NCBI GenBank assembly: GCA_001632435.1
Contig: KV424034.1
Location: forward strand, 37,299 to 101,298
Source: Calocera cornea HHB12733
Lineage: Eukaryota > Basidiomycota > Dacrymycetes > Dacrymycetales > Dacrymycetaceae
Reading direction: 5' to 3'
DNA: 64,000 nucleotides
In this document: one piece after another, positions 11,461 through 21,468 of the stretch
Position numbering within the stretch: the stretch's first letter is position 1
Layout of the letters: every line of letters starts with the position of its first letter
The notes under the pieces: model-generated
Databases searched by the model: none
What the model was told of the DNA's origin: nothing
The model's input: only the letters and a program-made list of their open reading frames with translations
Position numbers and translations under genes: made by a program

Positions 11461-12720
11461 CTACTCAAAGTACTTGCCCTCGAAGCCCGGAAGAATAACC
11501 GCGTTCTCCTTGTCCTTGTAGCTGCCCTTGCTCTGCTGCCACTTCTGCTTGGCAAACGTCCACTGCTCCATGGTGGGAACATCGTATCCACCAGCCTCGA
11601 AGTCGTTCTTGGTGTAGCCCTCGCGTTGGAGAACGGGAGACTCCTTGATGGTCTCAAGCTTGAGGTCGTTGACGGGGCGGGAGAAGTAGAGCAGGCCAAG
11701 ACGATCAACGTGCTGCTGATCCCGGGGAGGGGCAGCAACGCGGTGGATGGTGCTCTTGACGTAACCACCGGTGAGGAAGGTAAGCGCGTCGCACGCGTTC
11801 ACCGTGATCGTCGCCTCCTGTGGCTGGACCCAGCGCCATTGGCCATCGGAATGGTCCTTGATCTGGAGCGCCGCGACGGGCTGACGGAAGAGTAGAGTGA
11901 AAGAACCGAGATCGGTGTGGCCGCGAGCCCACATGTTCCCGATCTTCTTGTTCTCGTCGGGCGTGTACTTGGTGTACTTCATGTACCGGAGATGGTCCTC
12001 GCTCTTCTGCTCGTACTTGTGGAGGTTGACGAAGTAGTCCTCGGGGAGCTCAAGGGCAATAGCGAGGAGAACGAAGAGGTGGTCAAGGACCTCGGAATGG
12101 AGAGCCTGTCGGAGGAATCAGCCAATGATCACAGGTTCGGTGGAAAGTACCGTACCCTGGCGAACTGCTCAATTTCAACGATGTGATCCTTGATCAGCTG
12201 AGGATAAGCCTGGTCGAAATATCCGTTGAACTTGGGCATGTTGAACACCTCCACGCGATCCTTCAGGCCAGAGGCCTCGTCATAACTAGAAGTGGTCAGA
12301 TGGCACCATGACTGATAGCTTGTGTGCGCTTACACCACGCGTCCAGCAGGTCGGTAGCCGTTGTAACCGCCATTTTCCAGGTCAGGGACGTACTTCAACT
12401 TCTCCTCTAGAGGAAGGTTGTAAAACGCCTGGCCGAGGGCAAACTGCCGGTTAACGCGCTCCTGGGAGATGTTGAAGTTCTGGAGCAAGAATGAGATTCT
12501 CCGGCATACGGCCCATGTAACTTGATCCTACCTTCACGTAGAAGAAGCCCTTGATCCTGAGAGCATCGATGAGGACCTTGGCCTGTCTCTTCTTGCCCTC
12601 GGGGGTGTCGATATCACCGAGATCAACGGTGACGAGCTCGGCCCACTCGAGCTTCTCCTTCGTCTCCGGGACGTAGCTGTAGCTCAGTGGGGTGAGGGTA
12701 GGGGGAACAGCGACCGGCAT
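11461..12720 (-). CDS. Isopenicillin N synthase-like 2OG-Fe(II) oxygenase, tandem copy 2 (369 aa)
   Basis: Paralogue of the gene at 9749-11005, same strand. Exons: 12720-12532, 12479-12334, 12285-12156 and 12105-11461, with lengths identical to copy 1. It starts MPVAVPPTLTPLSYSYVPET and ends VILPGFEGKYFE. It keeps the GHTDLGSF iron-binding motif, the distal His in STIHRVAAPP and Arg in DRLGLLYFSRP, so both copies should be active. The sequence is very close to copy 1 across the whole protein, while introns and flanks have diverged apart from the shared upstream blocks. The substrate is unknown; fungal members act on diverse small molecules. Confidence 0.93.
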
Positions 12721-13600
12721 GGTGGAGTCTACGGATGTTGGAGGTCGAAAGAGAAGGGTCAGGAAAGGAGTGAGGCTCTCAGACAGAGAATTTGCCGTCG
12801 ATGCCTACTCTTATCCGTGCCATATTCTCGGAATCGGACCTTGTTGGTCCGGACCCGATATTGCGATTTCGACATCGCTCAGTCATCAGACGAGGTGGCA
12901 GCCGCCGTAAGCGGAGGGCTCCGCAAGCCGCCCATTAGTTGGAGTTGTCGTGCCAGGGGACAGTGATCGCGACATCCGCGGGACCAGATCGAAACAAACC
13001 TCGGGATTTCCTTTTCGGTGTTGTGGGGAAGTGGCTATGCGGAAGCTTCGGGATCAACTCTGTCTCCCTTTGAGAGCGCTGCATCTCTATGTTTTCCACA
13101 ATCTCGTTGGTCTACTTCGTGATGAGATCTGGGCAACTCTGTGTATATACAGAATCATAGAGAAGCAGAGCAGCCAACAATAGGCACATTCTGGCGCAAT
13201 CGTCGGAGACCCGAGGTCTGTATCTGACAATCTGGCTTCTGAGGGAAGTCGCTCTCCTGCCCCCGGATGGCGCAATCGATGCCTAATATGGCACAGTTCG
13301 TGCTTAGTGTCCTGGAATGCGCCATCCCGCCGTTGTTTCTCGTGATGCTTCTTGCCGACCAGTCATCACGCCCATATCCCGGTGTGGAGTATTTCCAAAT
13401 CAACCGCCGTTGTTGCGCAATCCCGATGTTCTCTGGCGTTTCTGGGGCGGCCGCCCTGGCCGGTTAATTTCACCTCGAGTTTTTGACCTATCGCCCTACC
13501 TCGAACCAAGGTACAAGAACACCGAGGTTGAGATCCTGTCGTGACTGCACCCTTCGGATTCTCTTGTCCTCTTGTGTCTCTTTCAGCCATCGTCACCAAA
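12721..13600. promoter_or_regulatory. Divergent region between 2OG oxygenase copy 2 and MFS transporter 1
   Basis: 880 bp with no supportable gene. The left part holds the shared blocks: TTTCGACATCGCT at 12867-12879, GTTGTCGTGCC at 12944-12954 and GATCGCGACATCCGCGGG at 12965-12982. The rest should contain the promoter of the transporter at 13601. Confidence 0.5.
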
Positions 13601-15485
13601 ATGGGACTCGAAAGCTTCCTTAACAAGTCCTTGGCAGGCCGTGTGCTCCTGGAGGTGTTCAACTGGTATCCTAGTCACCTTCCACAAGCAGAGCGGAGTC
13701 TACTTCGCAAACTTGATCGGAGTATTCTGGTCTTCGCTTGCTTGAGCTGTAAGTCATTGTACGGTCATTTCCTAGCGTAAATCTGACAAGAGTATGCAGT
13801 TTTCTGCAAGTTTCTGGACCAGAGCAACATTACCAATGCGTGGGTCAGTGGCATGGAGGAGGAGATCCATGCTAAGCCGAACGATCTCAACTACTACAAT
13901 GTCGCATGTAAGTTCATTTGTCGTGTCATGACCGAGGACAAGCTGACAAGACTACCCAGACTACACCGCATATGTGGTCGGCCAAATTCCCATGCTCATG
14001 GTACAGTCCCGTCCCAGCATGTACGTTGTAGTCATGGCAATGGCTGGATGTCAACTGAATTTGGCTTAGTGCTCCTTACTGGCTCCCGAGTCTCGAAATC
14101 GTCTGGGCCGTTCTCACCTTCTGCGAGAGTCGCGTGCAAACGTCTACGCACCTGTACATCATCCGCGCCCTCGTCGGCTTCTTCGAGGCCCCGTCCTTCG
14201 CTGGAACACACTTCATTCTCGGCTCTTGGTACAAGAAGGAGGAGCTCTACAAGCGCGCCGGTGTCTGGTTCATGGGAAACTCGCTTGGCAGTATGTTCAG
14301 TGGATACCTGCAGGCCGCGGCGTACACCAATCTCAACGGCGTCCATGGCCTCTCTGGATGGAGGTGGCTTTTCATCATCGATGGTTTGTCTTCCTATAAA
14401 GGAGTCACGACGGAAGATTGATCGTCAGTTCAGGTGTGATCACGCTCCCCATCGCCGCCATTGGCTTCACCTTCTTCCCGGGCCTTCCCGCATCCAAGCG
14501 GCCGTGGTACATGACCGAGGAAGAACATCAACTGGCAAAGGACCGTCTGCCCAAGGACCACAAGCAGGCGGGCCCTCTCAACCTCGATGTCGTCAAGAGG
14601 ACTCTCAGCAAGCCCCTGTGGTATATCTGCGTGGCAATCTACGTGTACGCGCATGTCCTGTTGGCGGCCGCGCAGGACTCTGACCTTTGTCTTTAGTGGC
14701 CTCATCCAATCCTCCTACTGGACCGGGTACATGGCCCTCTGGTTGAAGGCCGAGGCCCCACGGTACACCGTGCAGATGATCAACATCCTCCCGACCTTTG
14801 TCAACCTGCTCGCCGCGGCATCGTCATGGCTTGGCACGACCTTTGCCGCCATCGTGCCGACCTGGATCATGATGACCGGGGCCAACGGGCTCGTCCTATT
14901 CGCCACGATCGTCCTGACCGTCTGGCACGTGCCGGACGGCCTCAAGTTCTTTGCATTCTACATCGGCGGTGGTGTCGGCGCAGGCATGATCTCCCCGATC
15001 CTGTACTCCTGGGTGAACGTCACCGCCCGTGGTGACCCTGAGGCCCGCGCGCTCATCATGGGTTCGATGATGACCGCCGGGTACTGCACGTACATCTGGG
15101 TGCCGCTCTTCACCTTCCCGACTGTGGAGGCGCCGACCTTCCCGCATGGTTACCCTGCGTCGATCGGGTTCACCGTCGGCCTGTGGGCGTTCCTCATGCT
15201 GGGCATCTTCATGTACCGCAAGTGCGTCGTGTTTTCCACCGACATTGATTATCGACTAAATTTCCAACTTCTAGCAAAAACCACGACGGGTCCGACAACC
15301 GCCTTGTCAGGGACGAGGAGGCCACGTCCTCCGAAGTCGACTCGATCACCAAGGAGGACTCGTCCTCGCCATCCCACCTTGTGTCCGAGAAGCACCACCA
15401 CGGCATCCCCGTTGGGGACATTGTTCCCCTGGGCAAGGAGGACGTGTTCGGGGCCGAGGCCGCGGGCACGGCTTCGAACATCTAG
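13601..15485 (+). CDS. MFS transporter, allantoate permease / pantothenate (Liz1/Fen2)-like, ~525 aa
   Basis: A plasma-membrane proton symporter of the anion:cation symporter (Dal5/Fen2) group. Seven exons: 13601-13748, 13800-13907, 13960-14020, 14070-14383, 14434-14644, 14697-15221 and 15275-15485. Seen features are DQSNITNAWVSGMEE after TM1, a conserved VVGQIPMLM helix, ALVGFFEAPSF, an RAGVWFMGNSLG helix and long C-terminal helices (GLIQSSYWTGYMALWLKAEA, FYIGGGVGAGMISPILYSW). The cytosolic tail is hydrophilic and Ser/Glu-rich. The intron at 14645-14696 was placed by phase and has a good CTGAC/TTTAG 3' end. The substrate is inferred only from the subfamily; vitamins and organic acids are usual. 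Confidence 0.88.
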
Positions 15486-15779
15486 ATGTTTTCATTTCCC
15501 ATTTTCAACGGTAGATAAACGGGGTATTCTTTACATGGCCTGTTATGAGAGGCGATGCAACGATGCATAATGATGATGACCAATGACCTTCACGCCTTGT
15601 CAAGACCAACCGAGGTCAAAATGGAACATTTGTACATTGCAAGGCCGCACGCAGCCAATTAGAACCGATACACGTACAACAGCAACAGAACAGCGTCAAC
15701 CCCAAGTCAAGTCCGTGATGTGCATAGAACGCGTGTATAGTTTGCATAGAACGCGTGTAGCGAGAGGAACCGGCACGGG

Positions 15780-18700
15780 TCACGCAATGCGGAGATAATA
15801 CAGCATATATGCGACCCGCCCGTCCCGCAGTTTCTCCTCGCCGGGCCGCGATGCCAACGAGATCTGCTCATTGTCGTAGTGGATCCATTCGGAGCAGTCT
15901 TGCCGAAGGACGTCGAGGGTATAGTGGCCGTGTTGGGCCGAGAGGCCGTCGTGGTACAGCACTGAAGTCATGCCATGAGTTCACGCGCATATATGCCAAG
16001 GAAAGGCACGTACCTGCAAAGAGCCTGTATTTCGGCAACGTCGCGCTCCTACGTGCGGGGCTCAACACCTCGTTAGGTATCTCAAGCACCTGACCGATCG
16101 AGAGCTCCTTCTCGGTCTTTTCCCACCGGCCATTGCGCGCCGGGCCCCAGCGCTGGAGGTGGAGGACGAGCACGGGCGGAAGGGTGTCGAGCATGACCTG
16201 CCTTGTGAGCCCGGGGCCGGAGGAAACGTCCATCGTCTCCACGGCGGCGAAGGCCAGCAGCGCCTGTTCAATATTGGCGATCTTGTCGTCCTACGCGCGT
16301 GTCGGGTGTCAGCATTCGCCAGAGCCCAACGAAGAGAAAACGCGGCTTACGATGACACTCAGACTGAGCCGCTGCTGCGGCTCAATGACCACATTGTCCT
16401 TCGCGCCCGGCCGGCGGTCCACGGTGCGCGTCTTTAGGCAGAACATCTTCGTGATGGCCGTCTCGGCGGCCTGGATGCTGCGCGAGACGACCTTTTTGTT
16501 CCGTTTGCCGACTTCCATCCACTCGCCGTCTTCCGCGCCGCGGGCGGCAAACGCGGGGCTGACGGGACGACGCACCTCCTGCTCGTCCTCGACCTTGCCC
16601 GGGGCGAGCCGCTTGCCGGGCCCTGAGAAGGTGGACTGAGAGGAGGAGGCCGACGCGGGCGTGGGGTTTGCGCTGAAGATCTTGAGCACGGTCAGGAGCT
16701 CCTCCTCTAGCACATCGAGGAGGAAGCAGAAGAATTCGTCCGCGTCCTCTTGGCCGCCTTTCTAAACACACCAAACGAATCAGCACTTCGCCTCACCACA
16801 GCCTGGTCATGCCATGCCATGCCATGACACAAGGGAAGGACGGGGGACGCACCAGGATCTGCTTCGACTTCGGATAATCCGACATGCCGCTATACACAAA
16901 GTCTGGCACAAGCCCCTGCGGCTCCTTGCGCTTGATGGCCTCCAGCTCGGCCTGCTCGCCTCCCGCTCCGGCGCCACCAGAGGCGAGGCCCGGGAAATTC
17001 AGCTCGTCAAGCCGCGCTTTCCACGGGTCTGGAGGCGTCGTGATTGGGATCTGCCGGAGGAAGAGGGTCCTACGCATATGGTGTGGTCAGCTTGGCTACC
17101 AGAGCAGGAGGGGAGGGGAGAGGGCAACATACATCGCGTCCAGGAAGGGCGTCCTCCCGCCCACAGCGCCTCCAATGCGTCCGCCAATCTCCATCACCAG
17201 CTCGTAGAATGGTCCGCAATAGACCAGCGTTTGCAGTATCTGTACCTTCGTCAGCCCCAATGTCCGATCCCCGAACGGAAGTGAAAAAGAAAAGCACGTA
17301 CGCAGTTAGCGAAACACAAATTGCCCGTGTTCCACAAGCCAGTGGGCACGGTCAGATCAGCCCTCCAGCTCTCCCCCTGCCGCAGCACCTCGTCCAGTAC
17401 ACCCCGGCCCTCGGCGACGAGCAGCTCTAGGTCCACTTTGGTGGCCGGGCGGCGGCGCACGGGCTCGGCTTGGCGGTGGCTGGGGGAGGTGACTGTAGCC
17501 GCGGTGCCTGGCTGGGACTGGGACTGGGGTGCGGCTTGCGCGGTGGCCAAAGGGGAGGTCGGGGCGGTCAGAGACGTCGAGGCAGTCGCATCGTCCGTGG
17601 CATTCAGGCCACCGCTACCGGAAGCGGCAGCCGCGGAAGACGCTGCAGCAGAAGCGGCTGCGGAGGTGGAGACGGAAGGGCGGAACAGCCCAGCCCAGGA
17701 GGAAGGCTTGGGCTTGGGAGCTGCGGCTGGAGCTGGGGCAGGGAGGGGCCTGGGCGTCTCTTGCCGGTCTTCTGCTGCAGCTGCCTGGGTGGGGGCGGAC
17801 GAGGGCGTCGGGACGTGGTTGGCCGGCGCCGGGGGGAGGGAGGACACTGCTGTTTCCGTAGGGTCGGCCGCCGAGGAAGGCGCCGGCGCACTTGCGGGCG
17901 CTGCCTGTGCCTGGGCGCGGCGCGGCTTCGCCCCAGCAGGCTTGGGTCTCACCGACCTCAGCAAGACGGCGCCCTCCCTCATGCCGCTCGGGAACGCCTC
18001 CCTCCTACTCAGATGCCGCGCAATAGTGACCACCCCTGCTTCGTTGACCCCAGGACGGAAACGCGCGATGTGTATCCGGATGGCCTCGTCCGGGATGGCC
18101 TGGAGGACGCTGGGGATGGTAGGCGGCGTGGGCTTGGGCGTGCGGTTGGGCGAGGGGGGCGAGGGGTCCGGGTCGGAGATTGGGGACGTGGGCGTGGGCG
18201 TGTGCGAATCGGATGCACTGGCTGATGGGGTGGCGGAGGCGGGCTCGGGCGAGGCGGAGGGCGAGGAGCTAGATGCGGGCTGAGGCGTTGGCGGGAGGAG
18301 CGACTCGGGCGGCGAGGGAGGAGTCGGGATGGGCTGGTAGTACGCCCCTGAGGAGCTGGAGGCCACTTGGACTGCTTGGGGAGGAGGACCGGGGAGGGAC
18401 ATTGGCATCGGCAGGGGAAGGGGCATCGGCATCGACATCGGCATCTGCATGGACATGGGCAGGTGAGCGGGCGACGCAGGACCGGGGCCGGGGCCGGGGC
18501 CCGGAACGGGAGGGGGCATCATCCCCGCCCCGCCCCGAGGGTTGTACGGCCCCATCGGCGGCCCTCCGCTCGGTCTCCTGCCCCTGCCGCCTCTATACCC
18601 GCCTCTGGGCTGGTACGGCCTTCCCTGCCCCTGCTGCCCCTGCTGCTGCTGATGTGGGGGAATTGGCCCATACGACTGGGGCATCGGCATTGGCTGGCCG

Positions 18701-18930
18701 TATGCACCCGGAGGCGGGGGCCCGGGCCACATCATCCCGTACGGAGGTAGGAACTGGGGTGGGTAGTACGGCTGCTGCTGCTGCTGATGCTGATGCTGGG
18801 CGCCGGGGTGTTGCTGATGCTGCTGGGGAGGGAGGGGATGCTGGTAGTAGTCCGCGTAGGGGGAGGGCTGGGGCGGGTAGGCGGGCGCGTATGTGCGTGG
18901 CGGGGAGGAGGACGGGCCGGCGGGGTGCAT
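15780..18930 (-). CDS. UBP3: Ubiquitin carboxyl-terminal hydrolase, UBP3/USP10-like (C19 family), ~940 aa
   Basis: A cysteine protease that removes ubiquitin. Yeast Ubp3 acts in vesicle traffic, ribophagy and stress granules. Six exons: 18930-17302, 17239-17133, 17069-16853, 16761-16351, 16290-16014 and 15961-15780. The first ~500 residues are disordered: Pro/Gln-rich with poly-Gln runs, a GYRGGRGRRP RGG-type patch and Ser/Ala tracts. The catalytic Cys box is TGLWNTGNLCFANC with Cys539, followed by GGQEDADEFFCFLLD, LVLHLQRWG and the His box HGHYTLDVL with His893; Asn911 in YDNEQIS is a polarising-residue candidate. The start was chosen as the first ATG after which the frame stays open. Its 3' end is convergent with MFS transporter 1. 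Confidence 0.9.
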
Positions 18931-19254
18931 CGTGGCCGTAGTCGCTTGAGTTCTTGAGCTGTCGGACGAGCACTCGTTAGGCGCTGACCAACGCGGGTTT
19001 TCGCGAATCGTGCAACCGAGCCGGGTGTATCGCCAGGTATGCCACACCAGTGCAGTCCACTTTTGTCGACGAGGTAGCGCACGAGGTCGTCGTCCGCTGT
19101 GAGGAGGAGGTGCGGTCGTCCAACGTTGAGCTGAGCGAGCGGTGCGACGCAGAGACGGTTGGCTCGCGTTCCCGAAACTTGAGGCCCCGAAATTCAGGTT
19201 CCGCGACCCGGCCCTGAGCAAAACAGGCCTGGTCCGGACCTCGAACCTCCCAAC
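18931..19254. other. Region upstream of the UBP3-like gene
   Basis: 324 bp between the UBP3 start and the gene-fragment mosaic. It presumably holds the UBP3 promoter. The minus strand stays open here upstream of the chosen ATG, but I recognise nothing in that extension. Confidence 0.4.
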
Positions 19255-19459
19255 TTGCGAACCACGCTGGCAACATACCCGCCCGTGACTCTGCAGGGGA
19301 GTACGACCCGAAGACTTCCAGGCTGGTGGGCACGATGTTCCGACTATATATGGAGTAGGGCGCGTGTGCCAGGCAGAAGTGGCAGCAGGGCCCCGAGTCG
19401 TACAAGGACAAGACGGACGAGGTCATCCTCCCGGGTGGAAGGGCTCGTTCTTCAACTAG
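19255..19459 (+). pseudogene. 3' fragment of an IPNS-like 2OG oxygenase gene
   Basis: Translates, with frame breaks, to DFQAGGHDVPT, then QKWQQGP, YKDKTDEVILPGWKGSFFN and a stop. This matches the C-termini of the tandem oxygenases at 9.7-12.7 kb (DFEAGGYDVPTMEEW, KQKWQQS, SYKDKKDAVILPGFKG). The iron-binding core is absent and the TMEEWTYA region is corrupted. It lies on the opposite strand to the other pieces in this mosaic. Confidence 0.8.
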
Positions 19460-19502
19460 ATTGTTAGCCGAATTCAGAATGACGGGTATATGGATGCGTG
19501 TA

Positions 19503-19955
19503 GCGCAGCCTTGAGGTCCAGCTCGGCCTCGCCCGAGGCCCTCCCCTGCTCGTAGAAGCGCGCAAAGTTTAGGTAGAGCTGGTACAGGTGCACTGTGGCC
19601 CGCCTGGGCGGGATGGTCGATCGGGCGAGCTTGTATGTTTTGGCCACCTGCGAGGGGGGCCAGCAGCAGCCTCGACATCGGCGCACGGACCAGCAGCGCA
19701 TGGGCACCCGCGACCCGACGCAGGCGGAAGGCCGGGGAACTCACATTCTCGTCATCCCCGCGCCAAATGGCGGCCCTCTTCTCCCACTCCCAGACATCGC
19801 ACTCGTTCCTCGACAGCATAACCTTATTGTCAAAGAACTGTTTGCAATCCGTCAGCATCTCAAACTCGCCCATGTGCTCGTCCAGCTCCATCCCCGTCTC
19901 TTCTGTGTTGGAGGTGGGGAGGGAGGGGACTGAAGAGCGCAGGGCGGAGATGAGC
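19503..19955 (-). pseudogene. SYF1 fragment (exons 4 and 3 with the intron between)
   Basis: The minus strand reads VAKTYKLARSTIPPRRA and YQLYLNFARFYEQG, then upstream VMLSRNECDVWEWEKRAAIW and ISALRSSVPSLP. These match SYF1 exons 4 and 3 at 34006-34605. The intervening intron and its GAGAATGT donor are still recognisable, so this is a DNA-level copy, not a retrocopy. Exon 3 is interrupted at 19955 and resumes at 20496. Confidence 0.85.
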
Positions 19956-20495
19956 AAACCTGGGAATAGCATGCAGGGCCATCAATTGTACCATATCACA
20001 AATGGCAAGGCGCATTCTGTCTAGTTACAAGAAGGTATCGCGAAAGCATGGGAAAGTATGGGGGGGGAGGGGGGCTGGGGCGGCAGCAGCAGCGGTGACG
20101 GGGACGGTCGGGACAGGAGAGCGGACGATCGGGACAGTAAAGCGGACGGCCGCTTGATACTCCTCAGCGATCTGGTTAAACCACCCGAAAAAGCGTCTCT
20201 CGAAGGCCCAAATGTCACTGTCTATCTCCTGGATGCGACGCTCGCGCCTGGCTGCCCTGTCCGGCCTATTGTCCAGGAGCCTGGCAACCATGAGCTCGTG
20301 AATAGCTTCTAACCTCTGCATCCAGAGCTGGGTCTGCAGCGGAATGTTGTTCCGATATTCCGCCACTAGCAGTTCAAACCTTTCCCGGGCCGCTACAAAA
20401 CATGTCAGCACAGTCCGAATATATGCGCATATATACACACGTACGCATGCTGTGATGCACCGAGTTCAGCTTGCTCACAGACCGTGGACGAACGT
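19956..20495. other. ~540 bp insertion splitting the SYF1 fragment, flanked by a 9-bp direct repeat
   Basis: GAGATGAGC occurs at 19947-19955 and 20496-20504, exactly where the SYF1 exon 3 piece breaks and resumes. Intact SYF1 has this 9-mer once. The insert carries an open minus-strand frame at 20438-20025 of 137 codons (its body reads ARERFELLVAEYRNNIP... and ends CFRDTFL), which I cannot identify. Its right end, 20469-20498, is a copy of the 48 kb MFS gene's last codons and stop. I see no terminal inverted repeats. Confidence 0.7.
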
Positions 20496-20498
20496 GAG
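20469..20498 (-). pseudogene. Short copy of the MFS transporter 2 C-terminus (copy a)
   Basis: The minus strand reads LTFVHGL and a stop, then AGCAAGC, matching the last codons, stop and first 3' bases of the transporter at 48239-50001 (LTFVYGL, stop). It overlaps the right edge of the insertion; the shared GAG looks like junction microhomology. Confidence 0.75.
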
Positions 20499-20595
20499 AT
20501 GAGCGACTCGGAGGACTCGGCGTGGGCGTCGAAGATTTGGTGAAGTCACGCACGGTTAGCAGGGGGGATTGGTCGGCCGCGAAGGTGTCTTTCGC
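20496..20595 (-). pseudogene. SYF1 fragment (start of exon 3)
   Basis: Continues the SYF1 exon 3 homology after the insertion up to the exon boundary at 20595, corresponding to 34505-34605 of the intact gene. The frame is damaged. Confidence 0.8.
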
Positions 20596-20640
20596 CTGTA
20601 GACACAGCCAAAGGTCAGCAGTGCTTCCGTCTCACTCGAT

Positions 20641-20725
20641 GCTTGCTTACAGACCGTAGACGAACGTGAGTTTCTTGTCGGAATACCGCTTATCGTCCTT
20701 GTTCTCGTGCTTGAGCCCCTCTGAT
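20641..20725 (-). pseudogene. Copy of the MFS transporter 2 C-terminus (copy b)
   Basis: The minus strand encodes HENKDDKRYSDKKLTFVYGL and a stop, against ERENKDDKRYADKKLTFVYGL in the intact transporter at 48239-50001. The frame is intact across this piece, including the stop and adjacent 3' bases. Confidence 0.88.
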
Positions 20726-20755
20726 GTATGCGGAGGCGTTGAGCGAGGTGAGGAG
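20722..20755 (-). pseudogene. Short fragment of the M24 aminopeptidase gene
   Basis: About 28 of 32 bases match the intact peptidase gene near 22680-22712; the minus strand reads LTSLNASAYI, identical to the intact protein there. It is joined directly to the MFS fragment. Confidence 0.7.
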
Positions 20756-20811
20756 GCGGCTACGGCGATGAGGAGGGAGGTGTACACAGCAGGGCGGATG
20801 ACGCAAGGGTG

Positions 20812-21078
20812 TAGGATGGGAACGATGCCGATGCGCGGGGTGAGGACGGTCTGGCTGACGGGCGTCTGGAGGAGGATCTCGAGCAGGGGCAGGTCGCGCG
20901 ACGCTTCGATCGCGAGGAAGAGGGATAAGTCTCACACGCCCTGTGGGATGGTCAGCGCGAATGGAGCTAGGGGTTAGGAGGGGGGGCGTACCGTGAGCTT
21001 CGCACTGATTACCGGGTGCGAGATTGAGGGCGCGTTGAGAGGACGAGCGGATCCAGGGAAAGGACGGAGCGGCGGTCA
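20812..21078 (-). pseudogene. FUR1 (UPRT) fragment: part of exon 3 plus exon 1
   Basis: 20812-20943 matches FUR1 exon 3 (region encoding SRDLPLFEIPLQTP..TQTV) with an internal deletion. 20991-21078 matches FUR1 exon 1 down to the start codon, which reads CTG instead of ATG. Exon 2 is missing. Order and strand relative to the SYF1 pieces are the same as in the intact SYF1-FUR1 locus at 32.6-37.5 kb. Confidence 0.82.
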
Positions 21079-21468
21079 GAGATGGATGTGTGGACGCAGG
21101 ACAGTGGTGGTCGCGAAGGAAGTGGGGAACCGCTCCACAAAGGCGCGGTGGATAGATATATGCGCACGAATGCGCCGCGATGGCGTCGTGACAAGGTTGG
21201 AGCACCGCTCGGCCTGCGTGCCTATGATCGAGCTGTGAACAGCGAGCGAGGCGGGTGAGTCAACGCGCGCGCGTGCCGTGCGAGACATCAGCGCTGTCCA
21301 GCAGGAGTCGTTCACGCGCAGTCGACACCACCGCTCAGGACGGGGCAGCGTGTATGCGCACATCGCTGCTCTCCAGGTCGTGCAAGCGCGGCGCACTCGC
21401 TCCCACGGCCGTGCAGGATCAAACGCAGCATATTCATTTGGATTGGTGATCTATGTCGACCGAGCAGT
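21079..21468. other. Intergenic, no gene seen
   Basis: 390 bp between the FUR1 fragment and the M24 peptidase stop. No coding evidence. The left part could be a decayed copy of the FUR1 upstream region. Confidence 0.4.

Noticed and set aside
17321..18283. Long plus-strand open frame of 320 codons
   Set aside because: Antisense to the GC-rich low-complexity first exon of the UBP3-like gene; composition-driven Gly/Ala/Arg shadow with no domain.
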